Assembly: GCA_049325415.1 (NCBI GenBank)
Contig: JBMOLL010000062.1
Span: forward strand, 1 to 11,282
From: JBMOLL01 sp049325415
Lineage (GTDB): Bacteria; Bacteroidota; Bacteroidia; Bacteroidales; GCA-2748055
Direction: 5' to 3'
Length of the DNA: 11,282 nt
Shown here: positions 6,446 to 11,282 of the stretch, piece after piece
How positions within the stretch are numbered: position 1 is the first letter of the stretch
How the letters are laid out: each line of letters starts with the position of its first letter
Position numbers and translations under genes: made by a program
The notes under the pieces: generated by a model
What the model was told of the DNA's origin: nothing
The model's input: the letters and a program-made list of their open reading frames with translations, nothing else
Database searches by the model: none

Positions 6446-7255
6446 ATGAAACCTGAAAAAACCAGCCCTATTGGTCTTTTTGACTCCGGTGTAGGCGGAC
6501 TGACCGTTGCGTCGGCCCTGCGCACCCTGCTGCCACAGGAGCAGCTAATTTATTTTGGAGATACGGCGCATCTTCCCTACGGAGACAAGTCGAAGGAAAC
6601 CATTATCGGTTATTCACTGGCCATTACCGCCTTCCTGCTTGAAAAGGGCTGTAAGGTGATCCTCATTGCCTGTAACTCAGCTTCGTCGAATGCCTTTGAC
6701 GAAGTGAAGGCCTTTGTTGGAGACAGGGCCGAAGTTCTGAACGTAGTGGACCCGGTTGTGGACTATGCCGCGAAAAGTTATGATATTTCTTCCATCGGGG
6801 TCATTGGTACCAAGGCTACCATTCATTCCGGTACCTACGAGGAAAAACTCAGGGAGAAAAGGCCGGGACTCAAAGTGAGTTCACTGGCCACTCCGCTTTT
6901 TGTGCCGATGATTGAAGAGGGCTTTGTTTTCGACGATATCAGCAATGCCATTATCCGTTCCTATCTCTCAAGGAACGAACTGGATGAGATCGACTCCCTC
7001 ATCCTTGGTTGCACCCACTATCCGATCATCAAGAACCAGATCAGCCGGTTTTTCAATTTCGAGGTCAATGTGATTGATTCGGCCAGAATTGTAGCCGAAT
7101 CCGTTGCATCCTTCCTTGATGAGAACGGATTGCGCGCTGACAAAAGAACCGGTCCCGACCGCTTCTTCGTTTCGGATCATACTCCGTTCTTCGAGGTGAT
7201 CGCCAAAATGTTCTTCAACGAGAAGATCGTCCTGGAAAAACAAAGTCTGGGCTGA
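6446..7255 (+). CDS. murI: Glutamate racemase
   Basis: Cofactor-independent cytosolic enzyme converting L-glutamate to D-glutamate, the second amino acid of the peptidoglycan stem peptide. It is 269 residues, the usual length. Visible motifs: IGLFDSGVGGLTV with Asp13-Ser14 (9-21), YFGDTAHLPYGDKS (36-49), the first catalytic Cys76 in LIACNSAS (74-80, with Ser where many homologues have Thr), and the second catalytic Cys189 with His191 in LILGCTHYP (185-193). Both cysteines are present, so the enzyme should be active. It is separated from the ompH gene by the terminator at 6401-6429, yet its position after the ompH pair is conserved in Bacteroidota. The stop is 5 nt from the end of the convergent regulator gene, with no terminator between them. 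Confidence 0.97.
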   Translation: MKPEKTSPIGLFDSGVGGLTVASALRTLLPQEQLIYFGDTAHLPYGDKSKETIIGYSLAITAFLLEKGCKVILIACNSASSNAFDEVKAFVGDRAEVLNVVDPVVDYAAKSYDISSIGVIGTKATIHSGTYEEKLREKRPGLKVSSLATPLFVPMIEEGFVFDDISNAIIRSYLSRNELDEIDSLILGCTHYPIIKNQISRFFNFEVNVIDSARIVAESVASFLDENGLRADKRTGPDRFFVSDHTPFFEVIAKMFFNEKIVLEKQSLG

Positions 7256-7260
7256 CAGGA

Positions 7261-7968
7261 TCAGTTCTGATCCCTTACCTCCAGCTTGAATCCCATACGG
7301 TGAACATTGATAATGGAGACATTACGGTCATCACTGAGCTTTTTCCTCAGCCTGGCAATGTATACATCCATGCTGCGGCCCATGAAATAATCGTTTTCTC
7401 CCCAGACATCGGTGAGTACCACCTCCCGCTTAACCACATTGTTCAGGTTCAGCGCCAGCATGCGCAGAACCTCCGATTCCTTCTTGGTGAGGTTGGTAAC
7501 TCCGGAAGGTCCCGACAGACAGCGGTTGGAATAATCGAAGGTGAAATCACCAAACTCAAGCATTTCAGGAGTCTGGCTCCGATGTGAAGAGGGATTGACC
7601 CTTCTCAGCTGGGCATAGATGCGCAGTGCCAGTTCCGTATTGCTGAATGGTTTTACGATATAGTCGTCCCCACCCGCGCAGAATGCTTCAATCTTGGCCT
7701 TGTCCGATCCGGCTTCCGACATGATCATAACCGGCGTTGTGAAGTCTTTCTTCCGGATCATCTTGGCAAGATCGAGCCCTGAAATCCCGGGAAGCTCATC
7801 ATTGACCAGGTATAAATGGAATTTTCCTTTGAGAAGAAGATTATAGGCCAGTTCACCCGAGCTCTCAACGGTAACACGGTAGCCTTTCTCTTCCAGGAAA
7901 GCTTTGATATTCAAGGCTTTCATCTCGTCCTCATCGATTAATAAAAGGGATGGTCGCTCTGGTAACAT
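7261..7968 (-). CDS. OmpR/RprY-like response regulator with a degenerate phospho-acceptor site
   Basis: A 235-residue protein with an N-terminal receiver (about 7-122) and a C-terminal winged-helix DNA-binding domain (about 136-232). Receiver landmarks: acidic pair Asp12-Glu13 in LLLIDEDE, switch Ser84 in PVMIMSEAG, and Lys106 in DDYIVKPFS. The expected Asp before the xxLPGxxG turn is instead Asn56 (LYLVNDELPGISG); the codon on the minus strand is AAT (plus-strand 7801-7803), with Asp57 next to it. The DNA-binding half is well preserved: LTKKESEVLRMLA, REVVLTDVWGENDYFMG and RSMDVYIARLRKKL match the RprY-like Bacteroidota group. The effector domain is therefore likely functional, while classical phosphorylation is doubtful. 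No sensor kinase is nearby. Targets are unknown. It is convergent with murI and divergent from udk. Confidence 0.95.
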   Translation of the reverse strand: MLPERPSLLLIDEDEMKALNIKAFLEEKGYRVTVESSGELAYNLLLKGKFHLYLVNDELPGISGLDLAKMIRKKDFTTPVMIMSEAGSDKAKIEAFCAGGDDYIVKPFSNTELALRIYAQLRRVNPSSHRSQTPEMLEFGDFTFDYSNRCLSGPSGVTNLTKKESEVLRMLALNLNNVVKREVVLTDVWGENDYFMGRSMDVYIARLRKKLSDDRNVSIINVHRMGFKLEVRDQN

Positions 7969-8055
7969 TTTCTTTCTGTGAATTATTTGTCAGGTTTATA
8001 ACATCTGAGAAGTTGATTGGTTCAAAAATGTTAAATCCAGTTTTTCTTTTCCCGA

Positions 8056-8071
8056 TATCTTTCTATCTTTC
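8056..8071 (+). promoter_or_regulatory. Candidate udk promoter region: TATCTTTC twice in tandem
   Basis: Two adjacent copies of TATCTTTC (8056-8063 and 8064-8071) match TAnnTTTG at all but the last base. They lie 25-40 nt before the udk start in the 127-bp region shared with the divergent regulator gene. No clear TTTG partner is seen upstream. This is a weak call. Confidence 0.3.
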
Positions 8072-8095
8072 AGCATCATTTCAAAGCCTTAAAAA

Positions 8096-8707
8096 TTGTT
8101 CGTGATTGGCATCGCCGGGGGTACGGGCTCCGGAAAGACAACAGTAGTAAGGAAGATCCTTAACAATCTTCCAGTCAGCAAAGTAGCCCTGCTTCCGCAG
8201 GATAACTATTATAAAGACAGCGGTCATCTGCCCATGGAAGTGAGGCAGGAGATAAATTTCGACCATCCCGATTCGCTGGAGTTCGACCTCCTGGTTGATC
8301 ATGTTAAAAAACTGAAGAAGGGGCACCCCATTGATCAGCCGGTCTATTCGTACCTCACCTGCACACGATCGGCCGAAACGGTCAGGATTGAGCCCTGTAA
8401 CGTCGTCATTGTGGAAGGGATCCTCATCTTTACGCACAAGCCGCTGCGCGACCTTATCGATATCAAGGTATTCGTGGATGCCGACGCCGACGACAGGCTT
8501 AGCCGGGTGATTACAAGGGATATCAATGAACGGGGAAGGACAGTCAACAAGGTCCTGGAACGCTACGAGAAAACGGTAAAGCCCATGCACCTGCAGTTTA
8601 TTGAACCCACCAAAAGGTATGCGGATATCATTGTGCCCCAGGGTGGTATGAACGATGTGGCCATCAGCGTCCTGCTCAACACCCTGGAGAAAAAGCTGCA
8701 CCTCTGA
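8096..8707 (+). CDS. udk: Uridine kinase
   Basis: Cytosolic P-loop kinase of the pyrimidine salvage pathway that phosphorylates uridine (and usually cytidine) to UMP (CMP). The 203-residue length is normal. Motifs: Walker A GGTGSGKT (8-15), LPQDNYYKD (33-41, with the probable catalytic Asp36), FDHPDSLEFDLL (55-66, nucleoside site), VVIVEGILIF (103-112), and the lid RDINERGRT (141-149). It ends IIVPQGGMNDVAISVL, as in the family. The start is TTG at 8096: the preceding in-frame codon triplet at 8090-8092 is a stop, and MFVIGIAGG aligns with the usual family N terminus. The next option, GTG at 8102, would trim the first beta strand. It is divergent from the response regulator; a functional link is not shown. 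Confidence 0.96.
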   Translation: MFVIGIAGGTGSGKTTVVRKILNNLPVSKVALLPQDNYYKDSGHLPMEVRQEINFDHPDSLEFDLLVDHVKKLKKGHPIDQPVYSYLTCTRSAETVRIEPCNVVIVEGILIFTHKPLRDLIDIKVFVDADADDRLSRVITRDINERGRTVNKVLERYEKTVKPMHLQFIEPTKRYADIIVPQGGMNDVAISVLLNTLEKKLHL

Positions 8708-8815
8708 AAAAATCACAATCCGGGAGACGATAATTACGCGTCTCATGACATAAACAGTGAAGACCTTTTCCTGCGGGAGAAGGCTGTAACTATTCCGTTG
8801 TAAAAACTTACCGCC

Positions 8816-9502
8816 ATGATGACAGATGTACCGCTGGAGAACATTATTTTTCTGGATATTGAAACTGTGCCTGCTGCTGCTGAATATGAAGAATTGTCGG
8901 AGAGAATGAAGCTGCTCTGGGAGAAAAAATCAGTTTTTTTCAGACAGGGGGGAGAAGAACCCGGTGAAGTCTATCAGCGTGCGGGTATTTATGCTGAATT
9001 CGGGCGCATCGTTTGTATCTCGGTGGGCCACCTGCTCAGGGAAGGGGAAGGCTGGCGCTGCAGGACCAGATCCTATGCCGGCGATGATGAAGCACAAATA
9101 CTGGCCGATTTCTCCTCCATGGTCACCCAGTTTGGTCGAGGACGCGAGATCCAGCTCTGTGCCCATAACGGAAAGGAGTTCGACTTTCCCTACATCGCCA
9201 GGCGAATGCTGATCAACCGTCTGGCACTGCCGGCCATCCTCGATATCGCCGGAAAGAAACCCTGGGAGGTCAGGTTGCTGGATACCATGGAATTATGGAA
9301 GTTCGGCGATTATAAACATTACACCTCGCTCGACCTGCTCGCTGAGGTCTTCGGGATCCCGACCCCGAAGGACGATATCGACGGAAGCATGGTGGCTGCT
9401 GTTTACTGGAAGGAGCATGACCTGGATCGGATTGCGGCGTATTGCGAAAAGGATGTGATCACCGTAGCAGGGCTCTACCTGAAGATGACCGGAAAGGATT
9501 GA
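8816..9502 (+). CDS. Predicted 3'-5' exonuclease, PolB-exonuclease-like (DEDDy)
   Basis: A 228-residue RNase H-fold nuclease of the type annotated as predicted 3'-5' exonuclease related to the PolB exonuclease domain (PF10108 family, recognised from motifs). Exo I is FLDIETVP (12-19) with Asp14 and Glu16. Exo II is LCAHNGKEFDFPYIARR (114-130) with Asp123. Exo III is YCEKDVITV (209-217) with Tyr209 and Asp213, giving a complete DEDDy set. LLDTMELWKFGD (155-166) is also typical. There is no polymerase domain, so this is a stand-alone nuclease; substrate (DNA or RNA) and pathway are unknown. Two ATG codons are adjacent (8816 and 8819) and either could start it. The 108-bp upstream gap has no recognisable promoter. 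It is convergent with the DUF1858 gene, 24 nt apart. Confidence 0.92.
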   Translation: MMTDVPLENIIFLDIETVPAAAEYEELSERMKLLWEKKSVFFRQGGEEPGEVYQRAGIYAEFGRIVCISVGHLLREGEGWRCRTRSYAGDDEAQILADFSSMVTQFGRGREIQLCAHNGKEFDFPYIARRMLINRLALPAILDIAGKKPWEVRLLDTMELWKFGDYKHYTSLDLLAEVFGIPTPKDDIDGSMVAAVYWKEHDLDRIAAYCEKDVITVAGLYLKMTGKD

Positions 9503-9526
9503 CTGTAATGGTTCAGGGTGAGATCG

Positions 9527-9730
9527 TTAAAGCTGATTGATATCCTTCACAAAGGCCTCGATTTCTTCGTCGGAAAACCCTTTTTCCCTTGCTGCTTCTG
9601 CAAGTGTTCCCCAGATCGGTTCCCCGCAGGCGATACACCTGATCCCTTTCTCGCTGAGGTATTTTACACTGGAAGGCACCCGCTCAACCAGTTCTTCGAT
9701 GGTGATCGCGCTGGAAATTTCCATGTTCAT
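9527..9730 (-). CDS. DUF1858 small redox-disulfide domain protein
   Basis: A 67-residue stand-alone DUF1858 domain, a family often linked to hybrid-cluster proteins and described as a redox-disulfide domain. Visible features: an N-terminal helix-forming segment (AITIEELVERVPSSVKYLSEKG), the paired cysteines Cys32 and Cys35 in GIRCIACGEP, and a C-terminal helical part (TLAEAAREKGFSDEEIEAFV). There is no signal peptide, so it is cytosolic. The Cys-x-x-Cys spacing allows a disulfide or a metal/Fe-S ligand role; which one cannot be told. The start could be ATG 9730 or ATG 9724 two codons later. A good promoter lies immediately upstream, divergent from pdxJ. No hybrid-cluster protein gene is in the window, so a functional partner is not identified. 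Confidence 0.88.
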   Translation of the reverse strand: MNMEISSAITIEELVERVPSSVKYLSEKGIRCIACGEPIWGTLAEAAREKGFSDEEIEAFVKDINQL

Positions 9731-9741
9731 CTGTTTTGCTG

Positions 9742-9773
9742 CAAAAGTAGGAATTCATCGTGGTCTCTCCAAA
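9742..9773 (-). promoter_or_regulatory. Promoter of the DUF1858 gene
   Basis: On the minus strand, TTTG (9773-9770), a 20-nt spacer and TACTTTTG (9749-9742) match the Bacteroidota -33/-7 pair TTTG-N19-21-TAnnTTTG. The expected transcription start falls only a few nucleotides before the first ATG (9730), so the transcript would be nearly leaderless, or the second ATG (9724) is used. Confidence 0.75.
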
Positions 9774-9808
9774 CATACGGACCCGGCTGGCTGTGGCTTT
9801 GCCGTATG
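9774..9808. promoter_or_regulatory. Inverted repeat between divergent promoters (possible operator)
   Basis: CATACGG (9774-9780) and CCGTATG (9802-9808) form a perfect 7-bp inverted repeat separated by 21 nt. One arm abuts the -33 element of the minus-strand promoter; the other lies directly after the -33 element of the pdxJ promoter. A dimeric regulator site or a stem-loop is possible. It could also be chance. Confidence 0.4.
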
Positions 9809-9828
9809 GCCCTTTTTAGCTAACTTTG
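9798..9828 (+). promoter_or_regulatory. Promoter of pdxJ-engB
   Basis: TTTG (9798-9801), a 19-nt spacer and TAACTTTG (9821-9828) match the Bacteroidota vegetative promoter TTTG-N19-21-TAnnTTTG. The predicted transcription start lies close to 9834, about 10 nt before the pdxJ ATG at 9844. This also argues against the in-frame TTG at 9826 as start, since it lies inside the -7 element. Confidence 0.8.
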
Positions 9829-9843
9829 GAAAAAATTGCGGTG

Positions 9844-10557
9844 ATGACCAGGCTTAGTGTGAATATTAATAAAGTGGCCACCCTGAGAAATGCCCGGGGA
9901 GGAAATATTCCGGATGTACAGCAGGTGGCGGTCGACTGTCAGGCCTTTGGTGCACAGGGTATTACCGTTCATCCCCGTCCTGATGAGCGGCACATCCGTT
10001 ACAATGATGTGCACCTGCTCCGGCCACTCGTCCATACGGAATTTAATATCGAAGGCTATCCATCTGAGAGCTTCATCCGCCTTGTATGCTCGGTGAGACC
10101 GGAACAGGTAACCCTGGTTCCCGATCCGCCGGAGGCCATCACTTCTTCTGCCGGATGGGACACCATCGGGCACAAATCCTTTCTTCAGGAAGTGATCGCG
10201 GAATTTAAAGGCCATGGCATCCGCACCTCTGTTTTTATCGGTACCGACCGGCAAATGATTGAAGCGGCTGCACACTGTGGCGCCGACAGGGTCGAGTTAT
10301 ATACCGAACCCTATGCCACGGCTTATCCGTCCGACCGGGAAAAGGCCGTTTCCGGCTTCGTTCATGCCGCGGAAATTGCCAGGGCCTCGGGCCTCGGGCT
10401 GAACGCCGGCCACGACCTGAACCTGGCGAATCTGCGTTTCCTGGTAGAAAAGATCCCCTGGATCGACGAGGTCTCCATCGGTCATGCCCTCATTGCCGAT
10501 GCTCTTTATTATGGTTTGCAAAATACCATACAGATGTATCTGAGGGAGTTACGCTAA
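9844..10557 (+). CDS. pdxJ: Pyridoxine 5'-phosphate synthase
   Basis: Cytosolic TIM-barrel enzyme of the DXP-dependent vitamin B6 pathway. It condenses 1-deoxy-D-xylulose 5-phosphate with 3-amino-2-oxopropyl phosphate to pyridoxine 5'-phosphate. The 237-residue length is normal. Family signatures: MTRLSVNINKVATLRNARGG (1-20), GITVHPRPDERHIR (39-52, probable catalytic His43), FNIEGYP (67-73, probable catalytic Glu70), LVPDPPEAITSSAGWD (91-106, with Pro where many family members have Lys-type variants), RVELYTEPYA (149-158), and LGLNAGHDLNL (184-194, probable catalytic His190). I chose ATG 9844 because it matches the family N terminus and follows a strong promoter. The 11-nt gap to engB points to a two-gene operon. 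A pdxA or pdxH gene is not in the window. Confidence 0.96.
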   Translation: MTRLSVNINKVATLRNARGGNIPDVQQVAVDCQAFGAQGITVHPRPDERHIRYNDVHLLRPLVHTEFNIEGYPSESFIRLVCSVRPEQVTLVPDPPEAITSSAGWDTIGHKSFLQEVIAEFKGHGIRTSVFIGTDRQMIEAAAHCGADRVELYTEPYATAYPSDREKAVSGFVHAAEIARASGLGLNAGHDLNLANLRFLVEKIPWIDEVSIGHALIADALYYGLQNTIQMYLRELR

Positions 10558-10568
10558 AAATTACAACG

Positions 10569-11186
10569 GTGATCATTAAAACAGCACAATTTATAACCAG
10601 CAGTCAGCATGTTGGCCAATGTCCGAAGGAATCTTATCCGGAATATGCCTTCATCGGCCGGTCGAATGTCGGAAAATCGTCGCTCATCAATATGCTGACC
10701 GGGAGGAAGAAACTGGCGAAGACCTCGGCTACACCCGGAAAAACCAGGCTGATCAATCATTTCCTGATCAACGGAGAATGGTTCCTGGCCGACCTGCCCG
10801 GTTATGGTTACGCCAAGGTGTCGAAAAAAGACCGTGATGCTTTTGCCTCGCTGATCGAGGGCTATGCATCCGGCAGATCCAACCTGGTCTGCTTTTTTGT
10901 GCTGGTCGACAGCCGGATCCCGCCGCAGCAGATCGATCTGGATTTCATGGAGTGGCTGGCCGACTGCGGCCTGCCCTTTGTAATCGTCCGCACCAAAACC
11001 GATAAGCTGAACCAGAAGGAAAAAAGTATCCATCTTACTGCCCTTAAAGAGGCACTTCATGAAACCTGGGAAGAGTTGCCCATGATCATCGAGACTTCGG
11101 CCGAAAGCGCTGCAGGACGTGAGGAACTGCTGGAGTTCATTGAGAACACCAATAAGCGGCTGACAGGGAAAGCAGGTGAAAAGTGA
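10569..11186 (+). CDS. engB: Ribosome-biogenesis GTP-binding protein EngB (YsxC/YihA)
   Basis: TRAFAC-class GTPase needed for late large-subunit ribosome assembly. The 205-residue product has the G motifs in order: G1 GRSNVGKS (30-37), G2 Thr55 in TPGKTR, G3 DLPGYGYAKV (75-84), G4 TKTDK (142-146) and G5 TSA (176-178). The start is GTG at 10569; no ATG is in frame near the conserved N terminus MIIKTAQFI. It follows pdxJ by 11 nt and probably shares its promoter. The C-terminal codons (GEK and the TGA stop) fall inside the first unit of the tandem repeat that follows, so the array overlaps the coding end. The protein is not truncated relative to the family's usual length of about 200 residues. 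Confidence 0.96.
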   Translation: MIIKTAQFITSSQHVGQCPKESYPEYAFIGRSNVGKSSLINMLTGRKKLAKTSATPGKTRLINHFLINGEWFLADLPGYGYAKVSKKDRDAFASLIEGYASGRSNLVCFFVLVDSRIPPQQIDLDFMEWLADCGLPFVIVRTKTDKLNQKEKSIHLTALKEALHETWEELPMIIETSAESAAGREELLEFIENTNKRLTGKAGEK

Positions 11187-11282
11187 GAGGTGAAAAGTGA
11201 GAGGTGAAAAGTGAGAGGTGAAAAGTGAGAATTGAAAAGTGAGAATTGAAAAGTGAGAATTGAAAAGTGAGAGGTGAAAAGT
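11178..11282. repeat. Tandem repeat array with 14-bp unit (2 x 7 bp)
   Basis: Seven full 14-bp units and one partial run to the window end. Units at 11178, 11192 and 11206 read GAAAAGTGAGAGGT; units at 11220, 11234 and 11248 read GAAAAGTGAGAATT; the unit at 11262 returns to GAAAAGTGAGAGGT; a 7-bp partial starts at 11276. Each 14-mer is two related heptads, so the basic period is 7 bp. The first unit holds the engB stop codon. The order of variants (three, three, then the first again) suggests block duplication. The right end is outside the window and no terminator for engB is visible. Confidence 0.94.

Noticed and set aside
8724..8744. GAGACG...CGTCTC hairpin after udk as a terminator
   Set aside because: The stem is only 6 bp with a 9-nt loop and no T-run follows on the plus strand. 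It could be a weak structure, but it is not supported as a terminator.
8081..8746. A 221-codon minus-strand open frame over udk
   Set aside because: udk has all its motifs on the plus strand; the antisense frame shows no domain.
9774..9819. CATACGG/CCGTATG inverted repeat plus TTTTT as a plus-strand terminator
   Set aside because: The stem is short with a 21-nt loop, the T-run is offset by several bases from the stem, and no plus-strand gene ends just upstream because the minus-strand DUF1858 gene intervenes.
9518..9857. Plus-strand open frames of 101 and 106 codons over the DUF1858 gene
   Set aside because: They are antisense to a recognisable DUF1858 domain with its own promoter, and they run into the pdxJ promoter.

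Overview
The window looks like a piece of a Bacteroidota chromosome, most likely Bacteroidales or a close relative. Three things point there. Several start regions carry the Bacteroidota sigma-factor signature TAnnTTTG, twice with an upstream TTTG at 19-20 nt. The gene order PorG-like barrel / uppS / bamA / ompH / ompH / murI is a known Bacteroidota arrangement, and DUF6089 barrels are a Bacteroidota family. The response regulator also has the C-terminal signature of the RprY-like regulators of that phylum. I cannot place it below order level.

Layout. Positions 1-471 are non-coding and repeat-rich: a 7-bp-period tandem array (1-105), a 102-bp direct repeat in two full copies with a palindrome in each (122-342), and a three-unit heptad patch (364-384). 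Positions 472-6377 form a same-strand envelope-biogenesis cluster: two DUF6089 outer-membrane barrels (the second PorG-like), undecaprenyl diphosphate synthase (uppS), the outer-membrane insertase BamA, and two tandem OmpH/Skp-like chaperones. A clear intrinsic terminator hairpin (6401-6429) separates this from glutamate racemase (murI, 6446-7255). Convergent to murI is an OmpR-type response regulator (7261-7968, minus) with Asn at the usual phospho-acceptor position. Uridine kinase (udk) and a DEDDy 3'-5' exonuclease follow on the plus strand. A small DUF1858 protein (minus) and pdxJ (plus) are then divergently transcribed from a compact intergenic region with a well-formed promoter for each. 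engB is 11 nt downstream of pdxJ, and its stop codon lies inside the first unit of a second 7/14-bp tandem array that runs off the window end.

How the genes fit together. uppS makes the lipid carrier for peptidoglycan and surface glycans, murI makes D-glutamate for peptidoglycan, BamA inserts outer-membrane barrels, and the OmpH-like proteins chaperone them in the periplasm. The DUF6089 barrels are likely BamA clients, one of them probably linked to type IX secretion. The second half is ordinary housekeeping (nucleotide salvage, PLP synthesis, ribosome assembly).

I found no defence system, CRISPR array, transposase, phage gene, tRNA or rRNA. The features most worth a second look are the degenerate receiver domain, the heptad repeat arrays at both edges, the palindrome-bearing 102-bp repeat, the terminator hairpin in front of murI, and the unresolved start of the second barrel gene.
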